Assembly (NCBI GenBank): GCA_027452215.1
Contig: DAIDGQ010000025.1
Location: 114,912 to 178,911, forward strand
Direction: 5' to 3'
DNA length: 64,000 nt
DNA from: Granulicella sp.
Lineage (GTDB): Bacteria > Acidobacteriota > Terriglobia > Terriglobales > Acidobacteriaceae
Part shown: one piece after another, positions 10,034-20,428 of the stretch
Position numbering within the stretch: position 1 is the first letter of the stretch
How the letters are laid out: each line of letters opens with the position of its first letter
The notes under the pieces: generated by a model
Told to the model about the DNA's origin: nothing
Database searches by the model: none
The model's input: only the letters and a program-made list of their open reading frames with translations
Translations under genes and position numbers: made by a program

Positions 10034-12910
10034 ATGGATAAGCGCGTCCGATTTCTGCTTTTGCCTCTGCTCCTTTGCTGCAGCCTCTCCAGCAAAGCTC
10101 TGGACTCACGCTTCGATCTGATCGGGCCAAGGATCGACGTTCGGGTCACGCGCAACGGCGTTACCCTGCCGATCGCCTCGGTGCCCAACCTGCAGGCCGG
10201 CGACAAGATGTGGATCCATCCGGACCTGCCCACCTCGCAGTCGGTGAAGTATCTGCTGGTCTGCGTCTTCCTTCGGGGAAACACCAATCCCCCTCCCGAT
10301 AACTGGTTCTACCGCATTGAGACCTGGGACCCGAAGGTGAAGCAGGAAGGAGCGTTCGTCACCGTTCCGGCCGACGCGCAGCAGGCGCTGCTGTTCATGG
10401 CACCAGAGACCGGAGGCGACTTCACCACGCTACGGTCCGCCGTTCGTGGCCGCCCTGGGGCCTTCGTACGCGCGTCTCAGGACCTGATCGATGCGGGCTT
10501 TGAAGAGGCTCGCATTGAGAAGTACGTCGCTTCGATCCGCCGCGTGCCAGCAACGAACATTGCCGACCTCCAAAAGCACTCGAATCTGCTGGCACGAACG
10601 CTGGCACTCAAGCCCAACGACGCCTGCTTTCAGCAGCCCATCGACATGCAGTTTACCTGCCTGACGCAGAGCGGATCGCAGATCGTGCTGGACGATGGTC
10701 ATGGCCACACCGTGTCGGATGCGCTGAATGGCCCGACCTCGGATCTGATCTCGCAGGCGAGCTACTCTCCAGCAGCCGCAGGTGGCCTGTACTCTGCCTA
10801 TGTCGGCGCCATTGTGGACGTGGTTCGCATCATGAGCAACATCCACACCGCGCAGTTTCAGTACATCCCCGCGATCAGCTTTCCGCAGGGCGACGCGATG
10901 AACCTTCGGCTGAATACTCCTCCGTCCTTCCACAATCCGAAGTCCGTGCTGGTGATCGCGCTGCCGGCGGTGAAGGCCGCGACGCTGCCACCGCTGCGCC
11001 CTGCGGTTCCCAACGAGGTCACCTGCCTGCTAAAGCCGACCGTTGTGCTGCCCGTTGACGGAGCTCCGCTGGTTTACTCCACAGACTTCGCCCATGATCT
11101 GGTGTTGCACCTCAACACTCCCCCGGGAGCTCCCGCCGAGCCGGACATTCCGCTTTCTCCGGACCCCTATCTCGGGGGACTCGTTCTGCAGAAGGACGAG
11201 CAGCACCATGTCCCGCTTCGCGACCCATCCTTGCTGACGCCGCACGGTGCCGTGAGCCCGGAGCCCAACCCGTTTGCCAACCCCAGTATGGCTGCCACGA
11301 AGACACCTCCCGTAAAGCCACAGCCTGAGCCCGTGCTTCTGACCGGGACTGTGGAGGGGCGTTGGGGGTTCGATGCCTACACCGGCCCGACCGTGGCTCT
11401 GCAGCAGCTTCCCGGCTCTGCCTGGACCATTGTCCAGCCCTCCGGCCAGGCGACGCTGGACCCGAAGGACCCCTCTGCCGCGATCATCGCAGGGCACACT
11501 GCGCAGCTGCTGCTGACCTCGACGGGATCGGCCTGCGTCCATACCATCACGGCGCATCCTAATGGGTATGACGGCGAGCTAACGATTCCGTTCAAGCCCG
11601 ATCCGAAGCCCGACCAACCCAATGTCATCGCGCTCACCCTTCCTCTCGAGCATGACGTGACGCCGGGCGAACTGCATCTCGCCATCCAGCAATACGACCA
11701 GGTCAAGGCGAATGAGCTCTCGACGCGCACATTCTCGGAACCCGCCACCGTGAGCTCGATCGAGCTGCACGCCGGCGACCGCGACCTTGCGATCAATGGA
11801 ACCCGGCTCGGCGAGATCTCCAAGCTTACGCTGGGCGACCTGGTGTACTCGCCTGCTCCTGAAGCCACGGACGATGTTCAGTCTACCGACCCATCGGCGC
11901 AGGCGACCCTGCACTTCGCGCTTCCCGCCAACATTCCAGCCCCGGCGACCCACCCCAACGACCACCTGACCGCGGCGATTACCCTGCGCGATGGCCGCAT
12001 CCTCTCCGTGCCTGTCGTGGTCTCCTCCGCGCGCCCGGTCATCACGATGCTGAGCAAGACAGCGACGGCCTCGGCTGCGTCCAACATTCTTTTGGCGAAC
12101 CCGGACAATCTTCCCCTCACGTCGCTGCTTACGTTTACGCTGAAGAGCCCCAATCCCTTCCCTCGCAATGGCCAGATCGAGATTGAGACGGTCGACGGTA
12201 CACTCCGCACGGTGCTGACGCTGGCTCCCTCGGGAGGGCTGCTGCTGCAGGACCCTCATACCGTCGTGGCGACGCTCGATCCGCTGCGGTCGTTTGGGCC
12301 GAGCGCGTTTGGAGCTCTCCGGATGCGCTCGATCTATCCGGTGGCAAATCGCCACAAAGACCACGCCGACGGAGCGGCTCCGGCGGCGACCACCGATGAC
12401 GACCTGACCTCGCCTGCCAGCGACTGGCTTCCCCTGGTCACACTGGTCCGGCTGCCAACGTTCTCACAGCTCCAGTGCCCTGCCGACCTCGCGCTGCCCT
12501 GCACGCTGACGGGCGATAATTTCTTCCTGCTGCAGAGTATCTCGAACTCGCCGGACTTCTCGTCGTCGGTGCAGGTTCCCGACGGCTATACGGGCAGCAA
12601 CCTGACCCTGCCGCACCCCTCGGCTTCCACGATCTTCTTCAAACTGCGTGACGACCCGAACGCGGTCAACTCTGCGCTGATGCCGATGCCGGCTTCCTCG
12701 TCCGCACACACGCACGCCAGCCACACGAACCCTGCGAAGCCGCAGACGCCGGCGTCCGGTCCTCCGGAATCCGCGGCTCCCGCAAACCCGGAGACGACCG
12801 ATCCTGCTCTGGCACCCGGTTTGGCGCCAGCTGCGGCGCCCGCCAAACAAAAGAGCCCGGCGCCTGTGGCACCGAGCTCCTCTGCGACTCCATCACCGTC
12901 TGGAATGTAA
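10034..12910 (+). CDS. Large exported protein of unknown function
   Basis: A 958-residue protein I do not recognise. It has a signal peptide (RFLLLPLLLCCSLSSKALDS), a soluble body with many short beta-type segments and regular IgD-like stretches (for example PATVSSIELHAGDRDLAING), and a C-terminal tail of about 90 residues almost entirely Pro/Ala/Ser/Thr/Lys, likely disordered. No catalytic motif or membrane span other than the signal was found. Its position after the MacA/ATPase pair suggests nothing firm: about 200 bases separate them and it probably has its own promoter. It converges with the amino acid permease at 12948. Confidence 0.75.
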   Translation: MDKRVRFLLLPLLLCCSLSSKALDSRFDLIGPRIDVRVTRNGVTLPIASVPNLQAGDKMWIHPDLPTSQSVKYLLVCVFLRGNTNPPPDNWFYRIETWDPKVKQEGAFVTVPADAQQALLFMAPETGGDFTTLRSAVRGRPGAFVRASQDLIDAGFEEARIEKYVASIRRVPATNIADLQKHSNLLARTLALKPNDACFQQPIDMQFTCLTQSGSQIVLDDGHGHTVSDALNGPTSDLISQASYSPAAAGGLYSAYVGAIVDVVRIMSNIHTAQFQYIPAISFPQGDAMNLRLNTPPSFHNPKSVLVIALPAVKAATLPPLRPAVPNEVTCLLKPTVVLPVDGAPLVYSTDFAHDLVLHLNTPPGAPAEPDIPLSPDPYLGGLVLQKDEQHHVPLRDPSLLTPHGAVSPEPNPFANPSMAATKTPPVKPQPEPVLLTGTVEGRWGFDAYTGPTVALQQLPGSAWTIVQPSGQATLDPKDPSAAIIAGHTAQLLLTSTGSACVHTITAHPNGYDGELTIPFKPDPKPDQPNVIALTLPLEHDVTPGELHLAIQQYDQVKANELSTRTFSEPATVSSIELHAGDRDLAINGTRLGEISKLTLGDLVYSPAPEATDDVQSTDPSAQATLHFALPANIPAPATHPNDHLTAAITLRDGRILSVPVVVSSARPVITMLSKTATASAASNILLANPDNLPLTSLLTFTLKSPNPFPRNGQIEIETVDGTLRTVLTLAPSGGLLLQDPHTVVATLDPLRSFGPSAFGALRMRSIYPVANRHKDHADGAAPAATTDDDLTSPASDWLPLVTLVRLPTFSQLQCPADLALPCTLTGDNFFLLQSISNSPDFSSSVQVPDGYTGSNLTLPHPSASTIFFKLRDDPNAVNSALMPMPASSSAHTHASHTNPAKPQTPASGPPESAAPANPETTDPALAPGLAPAAAPAKQKSPAPVAPSSSATPSPSGM

Positions 12911-12947
12911 CGCCGTGAACCTGTAGCGGCGGTGAACCTGCGGCTAC

Positions 12948-14498
12948 CTACGCTCCGGGCTCAATCTGCGGCTCCTGCGCGGCGGCCGGCAACTGCTGCA
13001 CCTTGCTGTGTTTCACGCTGTAGGTGAAGTAGATGACCAGCCCGACCAGCAGCCACCCCGTCACCACAATCTTGGTGAGCGCCGGCAGCGTCCAGATGAG
13101 ATACAGCGCGCTGAGAATTCCGAGAATCGGGACCAGCGGAACCAGCGGCGTCTTGAAGGGCCGATGCAGATGCGGATTGCGGCGGCGCAGAATCCAGACT
13201 CCGGCGCAGACGATGCCAAAGGCTAGCAGCGTTCCCATGTTGACCAGCTCGCTGAGCTTGTCGATGGGCAGCACCGCCGGCATGAAGGCTACGATTGCGC
13301 CGACCACGATGTTCGAGATCCAGGGCGTGCGGAACTTCGGATGAATGACGCTCGCCCACTTCCAGAGCAGGCCGTCTTTTGACATCGAGAAGAAGACGCG
13401 CGACTGACCGAGCAGCATTACCAGCATCACGGTGCCGAGGCCGAACACGGCTCCGATCTTCACGAGGATCGAGCCCCAGCGAACTCCTGTTGCATCGATG
13501 CCGACCGCGACCGGATCCGCAACATTGAGCGCATGGTAGTTGACCAGGCCGGTGAGGACGCCCGACACGAGGATGTAGAGAATCGTGCAGATGACGAGCG
13601 AGCCAAGGATGCCGATGGGCATGTCGCGCTGAGGATTTTTGGCCTCCTGCGCGGCTGTCGAGACGGCATCGAAGCCGATGTAGGCGAAGAAGATGGACGC
13701 AGCGCCCGCGGTGATTCCGCCGATGCCAAACGCTCCCGGGCCTTCGCTTTTAGGGATGAAGGGATGCCAGTTGGCCTTCGCGACCTCGGGATGGTGCAGC
13801 AGAAAATTGATTCCGAGGAACAGAAAGATTCCCACCACCAGCAGCTTGACGATGACGATCGCGGAGTTGAGATTCGCCGACTCCTCGATGCCGATCACGA
13901 GCACCGCGGTGATGGCGAGAATCGCAAGGAAGGCCACTAGGTTGAAGATGCCCGCCACGTGCGGCAGCGAACTCGCCGACAGGCCGGCAGGCAGTGCGGC
14001 CAGAGGCTGCCATCGATCATGGTAGAAGTACAGGACGTTGCCGGGCGTCGTGGTGAGCTGCGGAGGGATGTGAATGTGGAAGTCCTGCAGGAGGCCGACG
14101 AGATAGCCGCTCCAGCCAGAGGCGACGGTCGCGGCACCGAAGGCATACTCGAGCACGAGATCCCAGCCGATGATCCAGGCGACGAACTCGCCGAGTGTGG
14201 CATAGCCGTAGGTGTAGGCTGAGCCCGCAATCGGGATCAGCGAAGCGAACTCTGCGTAGCACAGCCCGGCGAACGCACAGGTGATACCCGCCACCACGAA
14301 GCTAAGCACCACCGCAGGTCCCGCGTGCTTTGCGGCGGCCTGCCCCGTGAGCACGAAGATGCCCGCGCCGATGATGGCGCCGATGCCCAGCGTGATCAGG
14401 TTCAGTGGCCCGAGAACGCGTTTGAGGCCGACGCCTCCCTCGTTCTCGGCTTCCTTCAACAACATGGACAACGGTTTAACCGCAAGCAGATTCGCCAT
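12948..14498 (-). CDS. APC-superfamily amino acid permease (cationic amino acid transporter-like)
   Basis: A 516-residue polytopic protein with about 12-14 hydrophobic segments. The first helix carries the APC signature GIGAIIGAGIFVLTGQAA, followed by SFVVAGITCAFAGLCYAEFASLIP and GSAYTYGYATLGEF, matching the YfnA/CAT branch. It would import amino acids by proton symport; the substrate cannot be read from sequence. An AGGAG element precedes the start. It lies just downstream of a second APC permease on the same strand (21-base gap), so the two are probably co-transcribed with thiE. Confidence 0.9.
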   Translation of the reverse strand: MANLLAVKPLSMLLKEAENEGGVGLKRVLGPLNLITLGIGAIIGAGIFVLTGQAAAKHAGPAVVLSFVVAGITCAFAGLCYAEFASLIPIAGSAYTYGYATLGEFVAWIIGWDLVLEYAFGAATVASGWSGYLVGLLQDFHIHIPPQLTTTPGNVLYFYHDRWQPLAALPAGLSASSLPHVAGIFNLVAFLAILAITAVLVIGIEESANLNSAIVIVKLLVVGIFLFLGINFLLHHPEVAKANWHPFIPKSEGPGAFGIGGITAGAASIFFAYIGFDAVSTAAQEAKNPQRDMPIGILGSLVICTILYILVSGVLTGLVNYHALNVADPVAVGIDATGVRWGSILVKIGAVFGLGTVMLVMLLGQSRVFFSMSKDGLLWKWASVIHPKFRTPWISNIVVGAIVAFMPAVLPIDKLSELVNMGTLLAFGIVCAGVWILRRRNPHLHRPFKTPLVPLVPILGILSALYLIWTLPALTKIVVTGWLLVGLVIYFTYSVKHSKVQQLPAAAQEPQIEPGA

Positions 14499-14519
14499 TC
14501 GTTCCTGTTCTCCTAATCC

Positions 14520-16094
14520 CTATTCCGTAATCGCCGTTCCTTGTCTTTTCCACACCAGGTAGACCGGCACACCGAGCAGCACCAGCAGCAACCCCGGCCA
14601 CGTGTACTGAGGCTTGTATCGCAACAGTACACCACAAATCCATACCGCCAAGCCGATGTAGAGCGCTGGAAGTACAGGATACCCAAACGCCTTGTACGGT
14701 CGCGCAACCAGCGGGCGATTCTTACGCAGCACAAAAAGTCCGACGATCGTAAGAATATAGAACACCAGCACAGCGAAGATCACGTAATCGAGCAGTTGCC
14801 CATAGCTTCCGCTGAGGCACAGCAGGCAGGTCCACGCCCACTGCATCCATAGCGAATTCACTGGCGTTCCCGAGGTCGCGCTCAGCTCGCCGGCGCTCTT
14901 GAAGAACAGGCCGTCGCGGCTCATCGCGTAGTAGACGCGGGCTCCGGCGAGCAGCATTCCGTTGACGCAGCCGAAGGTGGAGATCAGGATCGCTCCCGCC
15001 ATCAGCTTCGCGCCGAGGGCTCCAAACGCGGATTCCATGACTGCGGTCGCAACGCGATCCTGCGGAGCTGTCTGGATCGCCGTCATCGGAAGCACGCTGA
15101 GATACACGAAGTTGCAGGCGATATAGAGCAGCAGCACGACGCCGGTTCCGAGCGCGAGGCTGAGCGGGAGGTTGCGCTTCGGGTTGCGAATCTCGCCCGC
15201 GGTGAAGGTGACGTTGTTCCATGCGTCGGAGCTGAAGAGGCTTCCTACCTGGACGACGGCGATGACGGTAAAGATTCCGACGTACTCGATTGGGCCGCCC
15301 ACGCCGACCTGCACCGCGTGCTGCGTATGCCAGCCTGCGTTCGCGAAAAACGCGTGCCAGCCCGCGCCGAAGTTCGCCGCGATTGCAGTTGCGTTTTTTG
15401 CAACGAGGCCGACGGCGACGATGCCGAGTAGAGCGAGAACTTTCGCGCTGGTGAAGACGTTTTGCACCGCCGCACCGAGCTTGACGCCGCGCGTATTGCT
15501 CAGTGTCAGCAGCGTGATGATGGCGATGGCCGCGAGGTTTGCGGTGTTCAGGCCGATGTCCATGTTGCCCAGCACCATCGGGCCAACCTGCCACGGTGGT
15601 ACGTGGCCGATGTGCCACAGCCAGTGGGTCGCGCTGACGCTGGGAAAGAAGACGCCGAGGAACTTTCCGAAGGCGACACCGACCGCTGCGATCGTCCCCG
15701 TCTGGATGACGAGGAACAGCGTCCAGCCGTAGAGAAAGCCCCAGATGGAGCCGAGCGATTCGCGCAGATAGACGTACTGGCCGCCGGCCTTGGGCATCAT
15801 CGCGGCGAGCTCGCCGTAGCTAAGTGCGCCGATGATGGTCATCGCGGCCGTGACGATCCAGGCGGCGATCAACAGAGCGGGCGAGCCGAGCACGCGGCTC
15901 ATGTCCGCCGGGACGATGAAGATGCCGGAGCCGATCATCGAGCCCATCACGATCGCCGTCGCGGAGAACAGGCCCATCCCCTGCACGAAATGCGGAGACG
16001 AGTTCGCAGCGTCGCTGTTGTGCGAAGGCAGAGCCGAAGGATCGATGGAATTCGCCCTTGCGGGCCCTGAATCTGGTGAGTTCACGTAATCCAA
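14520..16094 (-). CDS. APC-superfamily amino acid permease (LAT-like branch)
   Basis: A 524-residue transporter. After about 40 hydrophilic residues comes GLFSATAIVMGSMIGSGIFIVPADM, the first unwound helix of APC transporters, then ALSYGELAAMMPKAGGQYVYLRE, characteristic of the LAT/SteT-like branch. About 12 membrane segments follow. The start lies 3 bases after the thiE stop codon, so translation is probably coupled to thiE. The pairing with a thiamine gene could reflect uptake of a precursor or of an amino acid, but that is inference from position only. Confidence 0.9.
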   Translation of the reverse strand: MDYVNSPDSGPARANSIDPSALPSHNSDAANSSPHFVQGMGLFSATAIVMGSMIGSGIFIVPADMSRVLGSPALLIAAWIVTAAMTIIGALSYGELAAMMPKAGGQYVYLRESLGSIWGFLYGWTLFLVIQTGTIAAVGVAFGKFLGVFFPSVSATHWLWHIGHVPPWQVGPMVLGNMDIGLNTANLAAIAIITLLTLSNTRGVKLGAAVQNVFTSAKVLALLGIVAVGLVAKNATAIAANFGAGWHAFFANAGWHTQHAVQVGVGGPIEYVGIFTVIAVVQVGSLFSSDAWNNVTFTAGEIRNPKRNLPLSLALGTGVVLLLYIACNFVYLSVLPMTAIQTAPQDRVATAVMESAFGALGAKLMAGAILISTFGCVNGMLLAGARVYYAMSRDGLFFKSAGELSATSGTPVNSLWMQWAWTCLLCLSGSYGQLLDYVIFAVLVFYILTIVGLFVLRKNRPLVARPYKAFGYPVLPALYIGLAVWICGVLLRYKPQYTWPGLLLVLLGVPVYLVWKRQGTAITE

Positions 16095-16097
16095 ACC

Positions 16098-16727
16098 CTA
16101 CCGCAAAATTTCGAGAAAGTCTTCCGCAAGCTTCCGCGGGCGTTCGCCCCTCACCATTAGCCCGCTGATGACTGCGACGGAATCCGCTCCGGCATCGATG
16201 ACGCTGCGAACATTTTCGAGCGTAATTCCGCCGATAGCGACCAACGGTTTTTGAGTAAGTGCACGCGCTCTCCGCACTCCGTCGAGGCCAATCACGGGCT
16301 CTGCATCGGTCTTGGTTGAGGTGGAAAAGACTGGGCCGACGGCGATGTAGTTCGCGTCGCCGGCATCGGCGGCAATGACCTGCGCGTCGTTGTGCGTCGA
16401 GACGCCAATCACGCTGGCTGCGCCGACGACACGGCGCGCGTCTGCGGGGATCAAGTCCAGATGGCCCACGTGCACTCCCCATGCTGCGAGCTGCGCCAGG
16501 TCAGCACGGTCATTCAGGATCAATGCAGCATTCACCTCTGCAAACACTGCGCTAATCGCTTCCGCGGCCTGCAGAATCTCCGCTGGCGCACCGCTCTTAT
16601 CGCGATACTGGACGAGCGTCACGCCGGCATCGCGCAGTTCGCGAGCGTACTCCTGAAGCGAAACACCTCGCGCCTTCAGCACGTCTGCATCGACAATCGC
16701 GTACAGCCGCGAGAGAATCAACTTCAC
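16098..16727 (-). CDS. thiE: Thiamine-phosphate synthase
   Basis: Joins HMP-PP and the thiazole phosphate to give thiamine monophosphate. The 209-residue TIM-barrel protein shows LVQYRDKSG near residue 38, ALILNDRADLA near 70, GVHVGHLDL near 85 and VAIGGITLENV near 165, all in family order. The usual GVHLGQ(E/D)D segment reads GVHVGHLD here, a mild variation. It heads a minus-strand run with two permeases. thiG lies about 22 kb away in this window, so thiamine genes are dispersed. Confidence 0.93.
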   Translation of the reverse strand: MKLILSRLYAIVDADVLKARGVSLQEYARELRDAGVTLVQYRDKSGAPAEILQAAEAISAVFAEVNAALILNDRADLAQLAAWGVHVGHLDLIPADARRVVGAASVIGVSTHNDAQVIAADAGDANYIAVGPVFSTSTKTDAEPVIGLDGVRRARALTQKPLVAIGGITLENVRSVIDAGADSVAVISGLMVRGERPRKLAEDFLEILR

Positions 16728-16787
16728 CCTCTATTCCTCCTCATCGATCATGGCGATAGAGACACATCGCGCAGGGAGTAACCCAGT

Positions 16788-17210
16788 TTGCACTATGAAA
16801 TCGTAGTCTCCGAGAAAGCCACTCAAGAAGACCTTGCCGCGATCACCGCGCCATTGCTTGAATACAACCTTCAGCACGGCCCGCCTCCCAACTTCGAGCC
16901 GTTTGCTCTGCTCCTCCAGGACGCGAACGGTGAGACGGTCGGTGGCCTTTGGGGTCGCTTTGCATACGACTGGCTCTTCGTCGATTACCTAGCTGTCCCA
17001 ACTGAGCTAAGACGGGGCGGTATCGGCCGCACTCTCATGATAAAAGCCGAGCGGGCCGCAATCGACCGCAACTGCGTTGGCCTCTGGCTCGACACGTTTT
17101 CGTTTCAGGCACTCCCCTTCTACGAAAAACTCGGCTATCAGCAATTCGGCAAACTCGATGACTACCCGCGCGGAGGTTCGCGCTACTTTCTACAAAAACG
17201 CTTTGCCTAA
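16788..17210 (+). CDS. GNAT-family N-acetyltransferase
   Basis: A 140-residue acetyl-CoA-dependent acetyltransferase. The acetyl-CoA loop is visible as [19 protein letters not shown] (R/Q-x-x-G-x-G/A motif), and the late [19 protein letters not shown] is the typical GNAT beta6-alpha4 end. I take the TTG at 16788 as start because GGGAG lies 9-10 bases before it; an internal ATG is out of frame. Acceptor unknown. The stop overlaps the convergent accC stop by 4 bases. Confidence 0.85.
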   Translation: MHYEIVVSEKATQEDLAAITAPLLEYNLQHGPPPNFEPFALLLQDANGETVGGLWGRFAYDWLFVDYLAVPTELRRGGIGRTLMIKAERAAIDRNCVGLWLDTFSFQALPFYEKLGYQQFGKLDDYPRGGSRYFLQKRFA

Positions 17211-18565
17211 GCGCGTGCTTTCTCGCGCTCCAGGAAACGCTCCATGAACTTTGTATCGAATGCTCCGGAGCGGAATTCTTCGTCGGCGAAGATTCGCTGA
17301 TGCAGCGGGATCGACGTATGAATTCCCTGCACCACGAACTGCGAAAGGGCTCGCTGCATCTTGTTCATCGCCTCTTCGCGGTCCTTGCCGTGGCAGACCA
17401 GCTTCGCAATCAGGGAGTCGTAATACTGCGGCACGACGCCCTCCGCATACTGCGCCGTGTCGACGCGCACGCCGTTGCCGCCGGGCAGATTGAAGACCGT
17501 GATCTTGCCGGGGCTGGGCGTGAACTTCTCCGGATGCTCGGCGTTGATGCGGCATTCGATTGCGTGGCCGACGATCTTTGGAACCTCGGGAACGATGTTG
17601 CCGAGCTTCTCTCCGGCCGCGATGCGCAGCTGCGCTTTTACGAGATCGACGCCCGTGACCATCTCCGTGACGCAGTGCTCGACCTGGATGCGCGTGTTCA
17701 TTTCGATGAAGTAGATCGAACCGTCTTCATCCATCAGGAACTCGATCGTGCCGGCGTTCCAGTAGCCAATGTCCTTGAGCGAGCGCTTGATGATCTTGCC
17801 CATCTCTTCGCGCTGTTTGGGCGTGACCTGCAGGCTCGGAGCTTCTTCGATCAGCTTCTGATGACGGCGCTGAATCGAGCACTCGCGTTCGCCGAGCGAC
17901 ATCACGTTGCCATGCTCATCGGCCAGCACCTGGAACTCGATGTGACGCGGCCGCTCGATGAATTTTTCCATGTAGAGGTCGCCGTTTGAGAACGCGTTCA
18001 GCGCCTCCTGCGAGGCCTGCTGGAAGAGCGCGGGAAGCTCTTCCTTGCTGCGGCAGATTCTCATGCCACGGCCTCCTCCGCCGGCCACCGCCTTCAGGAT
18101 CACCGGATAGCCGACGCTCTGCGCCCACTCAAGCGCGGCTCCTTCGCTCTCTATCACGCCGTCGCTGCCGGGCAGAATTGGAACCTTGGCCGCCTTCATG
18201 GTTTGGCGCGCGGTTGATTTCTCGCCCATCATGCGCGTGACTTCGGGCGGAGGTCCGATGAACTTGATGTTCGACGCTCGGCATACTTCTGCGAAGTTCG
18301 CGTTCTCGCTCAGCAGGCCGTAGCCGGGATGGATCGCATCGGCGCCGGCAATCTCCGCGGCCGAGATCACGGCCGGGACGTTGAGATAGCTGTCCCTCGA
18401 CGGAGGAGGGCCGATGCAGATGGCCTCGTCCGCGAAGCGAACGTGCAGGCTGTTGCGGTCGGCCTCGGAGTAGACCGCGACCGTCCGAATCCCCATCTCC
18501 TTGCACGCGCTGATGACGCGCAGTGCAATCTCACCACGATTGGCAATCAATACCTTACGAAACAT
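17207..18565 (-). CDS. accC: Acetyl-CoA carboxylase, biotin carboxylase subunit
   Basis: ATP-dependent carboxylation of the biotin on AccB, the first half-reaction of fatty acid synthesis. The 452-residue protein has the N-terminal [17 protein letters not shown], the ATP-grasp glycine-rich loop [11 protein letters not shown] near residue 160, [19 protein letters not shown] near 230 and [10 protein letters not shown] near 288, all as in characterised AccC. Length is standard. It follows accB by 75 bases on the same strand. Confidence 0.97.
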   Translation of the reverse strand: MFRKVLIANRGEIALRVISACKEMGIRTVAVYSEADRNSLHVRFADEAICIGPPPSRDSYLNVPAVISAAEIAGADAIHPGYGLLSENANFAEVCRASNIKFIGPPPEVTRMMGEKSTARQTMKAAKVPILPGSDGVIESEGAALEWAQSVGYPVILKAVAGGGGRGMRICRSKEELPALFQQASQEALNAFSNGDLYMEKFIERPRHIEFQVLADEHGNVMSLGERECSIQRRHQKLIEEAPSLQVTPKQREEMGKIIKRSLKDIGYWNAGTIEFLMDEDGSIYFIEMNTRIQVEHCVTEMVTGVDLVKAQLRIAAGEKLGNIVPEVPKIVGHAIECRINAEHPEKFTPSPGKITVFNLPGGNGVRVDTAQYAEGVVPQYYDSLIAKLVCHGKDREEAMNKMQRALSQFVVQGIHTSIPLHQRIFADEEFRSGAFDTKFMERFLEREKARA

Positions 18566-18640
18566 GTCCTGCCTTTATCTTCTGGTTATCGTCCTTCGCC
18601 GCACGCTGACTCTCTGAATCCCGCAACAGCAACATGACTG

Positions 18641-19165
18641 CTACTTCACAGCAAAGAGCGCCTGCCCATATTCGACGGGCTGGCCGGGCTTCACGAACAC
18701 CTTCACGATCTCTCCAGCGGCGTCGCTCTCAATCTCATTCATCAGCTTCATGGCCTCGACGATGCAGAGCACCTTGCCCACCGAAACCTTGTCGCCCACC
18801 TGCACGAACGGGTCGGCATCGGGGGAGGGAGCGTCGTAGAACGTTCCCACGATCGGCGACTTCACGACGTGCGCTCCGGCATGCGGATCGGCCTCAGTCG
18901 CGGGCGCGGCCGCCGGCTCAGCCGACGCGGCAAGATTTACCGGCGCGGCAGCAGGAACGGCGAGGGGAGCGCTGCTAACCTTCGCAGCAGCCAACAGAGC
19001 CGCCATCTGCGCCATGTCGACGCCGGGCGCCGCCGCTGCCGGGGTCTCGCCCGCAAACCGCAGCCCGACCTTCAAGTCCGGCCGCTCCATCTCAAACTCG
19101 GCGATCCCGCTGGCCTTCAAAAACTCAACCAACTCCCGCAACTCCTGCAAATCCTTACCTTCCAT
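18641..19165 (-). CDS. accB: Acetyl-CoA carboxylase, biotin carboxyl carrier protein
   Basis: Carries biotin between the carboxylase and carboxyltransferase halves of acetyl-CoA carboxylase. In 174 residues there is an N-terminal helical region ([20 protein letters not shown]), an Ala/Pro-rich flexible linker in the middle and a C-terminal biotinyl domain with [12 protein letters not shown], whose Lys is the biotinylation site, and [13 protein letters not shown] at the end. Upstream lies an M24 peptidase, downstream accC. Confidence 0.96.
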   Translation of the reverse strand: MEGKDLQELRELVEFLKASGIAEFEMERPDLKVGLRFAGETPAAAAPGVDMAQMAALLAAAKVSSAPLAVPAAAPVNLAASAEPAAAPATEADPHAGAHVVKSPIVGTFYDAPSPDADPFVQVGDKVSVGKVLCIVEAMKLMNEIESDAAGEIVKVFVKPGQPVEYGQALFAVK

Positions 19166-19204
19166 AACTGTCCAACTCCTAAGGTTCGTTTTCCGTATTC
19201 TGTC

Positions 19205-20332
19205 TTACAACTCCATCCAAGCCTTGGGACTGGCGGCCGTCAGCACCTCACCACCGGCTGCGGTCACCAGCACCATATCCTCAATCCGGACACCGAACAA
19301 CCCGGTTCCGGAAGCTGACTTCGGGAGCGAACGCGACTGCTTAGAAAGATACGCTCCCGGTTCTATCGTAATCACCATGCCCGGCTCAAGCAGCTGTTCC
19401 TGCTTCGCCGCGATCCTCGGTCCTTCGTGAATCTCCAACCCGACACCGTGTCCGGTGGAGTGCGAAAACTCCTTCTCCAGGCCTGCCTTCCGCAGGACCG
19501 AGCGAGCGGCTTCATCGACGTCGCCGCAGCGAACCCCGGGAGCGACCCGGGCGACCGCCTCCTGCTGTGCTTCCAGCACCGAATGATACACGTCCCACTC
19601 GCGGTTGCTGACCTTGCCGAGGTGCACGGTGCGGGTCATGTCGGAGCAGTAGCCTCCCAGCAGCACGCCAAAGTCCAGGGTCACGAAGCCTCGCTTGGGC
19701 AGCTTTGCGCTGGTGGCTCGGCCGTGCGGCAGGGCCGACCTCTCTCCGCTGGCCACGATCGTCTCAAAGCTCATGGCCTCAGCCCCGGCCATGCGGGCCT
19801 TGAACTCCAGCTGCGCGGCCACGTCGGACTCCTTCGCTCCCGCCACCACAAACTCCAGCACGTCCTCGAACAGCCGGCAGCCCAGCGCCGCGGCCTTGCG
19901 CATCAACGCAATCTCGTCCTCATCCTTGACCTCGCGAATCCTCGCGACGAGGCCGTCGGAGGCGACGAGGAAACTCCTTCGCACAGCGGCGGGAAGGGCC
20001 TTTTTCATGGCCTCCATGGCCGCGACCGTCGTGTGCCCGGCATCGAAGGCGCAGCGCGTCACGCCTTCCGCGGCGAGCCACTCCACGGCCTGCACCGCTG
20101 GCGACCGCTTATCGATCACCAGGCGGAGGCCCGCTGCCTCGGCTTTAGCCTGCGTGGTGTAGCGGCCGTCGGTGAACAGGGCGGCTCGTCCTCCCACCAG
20201 AGCGACGGCTCCGCTGGACCCTGTAAACCCGCTCAGATAGCGGACATCGGGTCCGTGAGTCACTACCAGAGCCTCCGCGCCCGCCCCCACCGCAGCCGCT
20301 ATCGCCTTCTTCCGTCTCGCTCGTTCACGCAT
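19205..20332 (-). CDS. M24-family aminopeptidase / Xaa-Pro dipeptidase-like
   Basis: A 375-residue two-domain metallopeptidase that would release N-terminal residues next to proline. The N-terminal creatinase-like domain ([18 protein letters not shown]) is followed by the pita-bread catalytic domain. Metal ligands are visible: Asp in [18 protein letters not shown] (two Asp), His in [13 protein letters not shown], Glu in [11 protein letters not shown] and Glu in [10 protein letters not shown]. It lies 39 bases upstream of accB on the same strand, as in several bacteria where this peptidase, efp and accB are clustered; efp is absent here. Confidence 0.93.
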   Translation of the reverse strand: MRERARRKKAIAAAVGAGAEALVVTHGPDVRYLSGFTGSSGAVALVGGRAALFTDGRYTTQAKAEAAGLRLVIDKRSPAVQAVEWLAAEGVTRCAFDAGHTTVAAMEAMKKALPAAVRRSFLVASDGLVARIREVKDEDEIALMRKAAALGCRLFEDVLEFVVAGAKESDVAAQLEFKARMAGAEAMSFETIVASGERSALPHGRATSAKLPKRGFVTLDFGVLLGGYCSDMTRTVHLGKVSNREWDVYHSVLEAQQEAVARVAPGVRCGDVDEAARSVLRKAGLEKEFSHSTGHGVGLEIHEGPRIAAKQEQLLEPGMVITIEPGAYLSKQSRSLPKSASGTGLFGVRIEDMVLVTAAGGEVLTAASPKAWMEL

Positions 20333-20428
20333 CAGACGATTCTACCGATTCAGGACACATCCGCCCAAGTTTCCCTGTTTGTGTCTCCGAGTGATCATCT
20401 TCGTCCGCTTGGGCAGCTATCATGGAGT

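Noticed and set aside
19427..20428. N-terminal extension of the metallophosphoesterase
   Set aside because: It is antisense to the M24 peptidase gene and precedes the Tat signal peptide.
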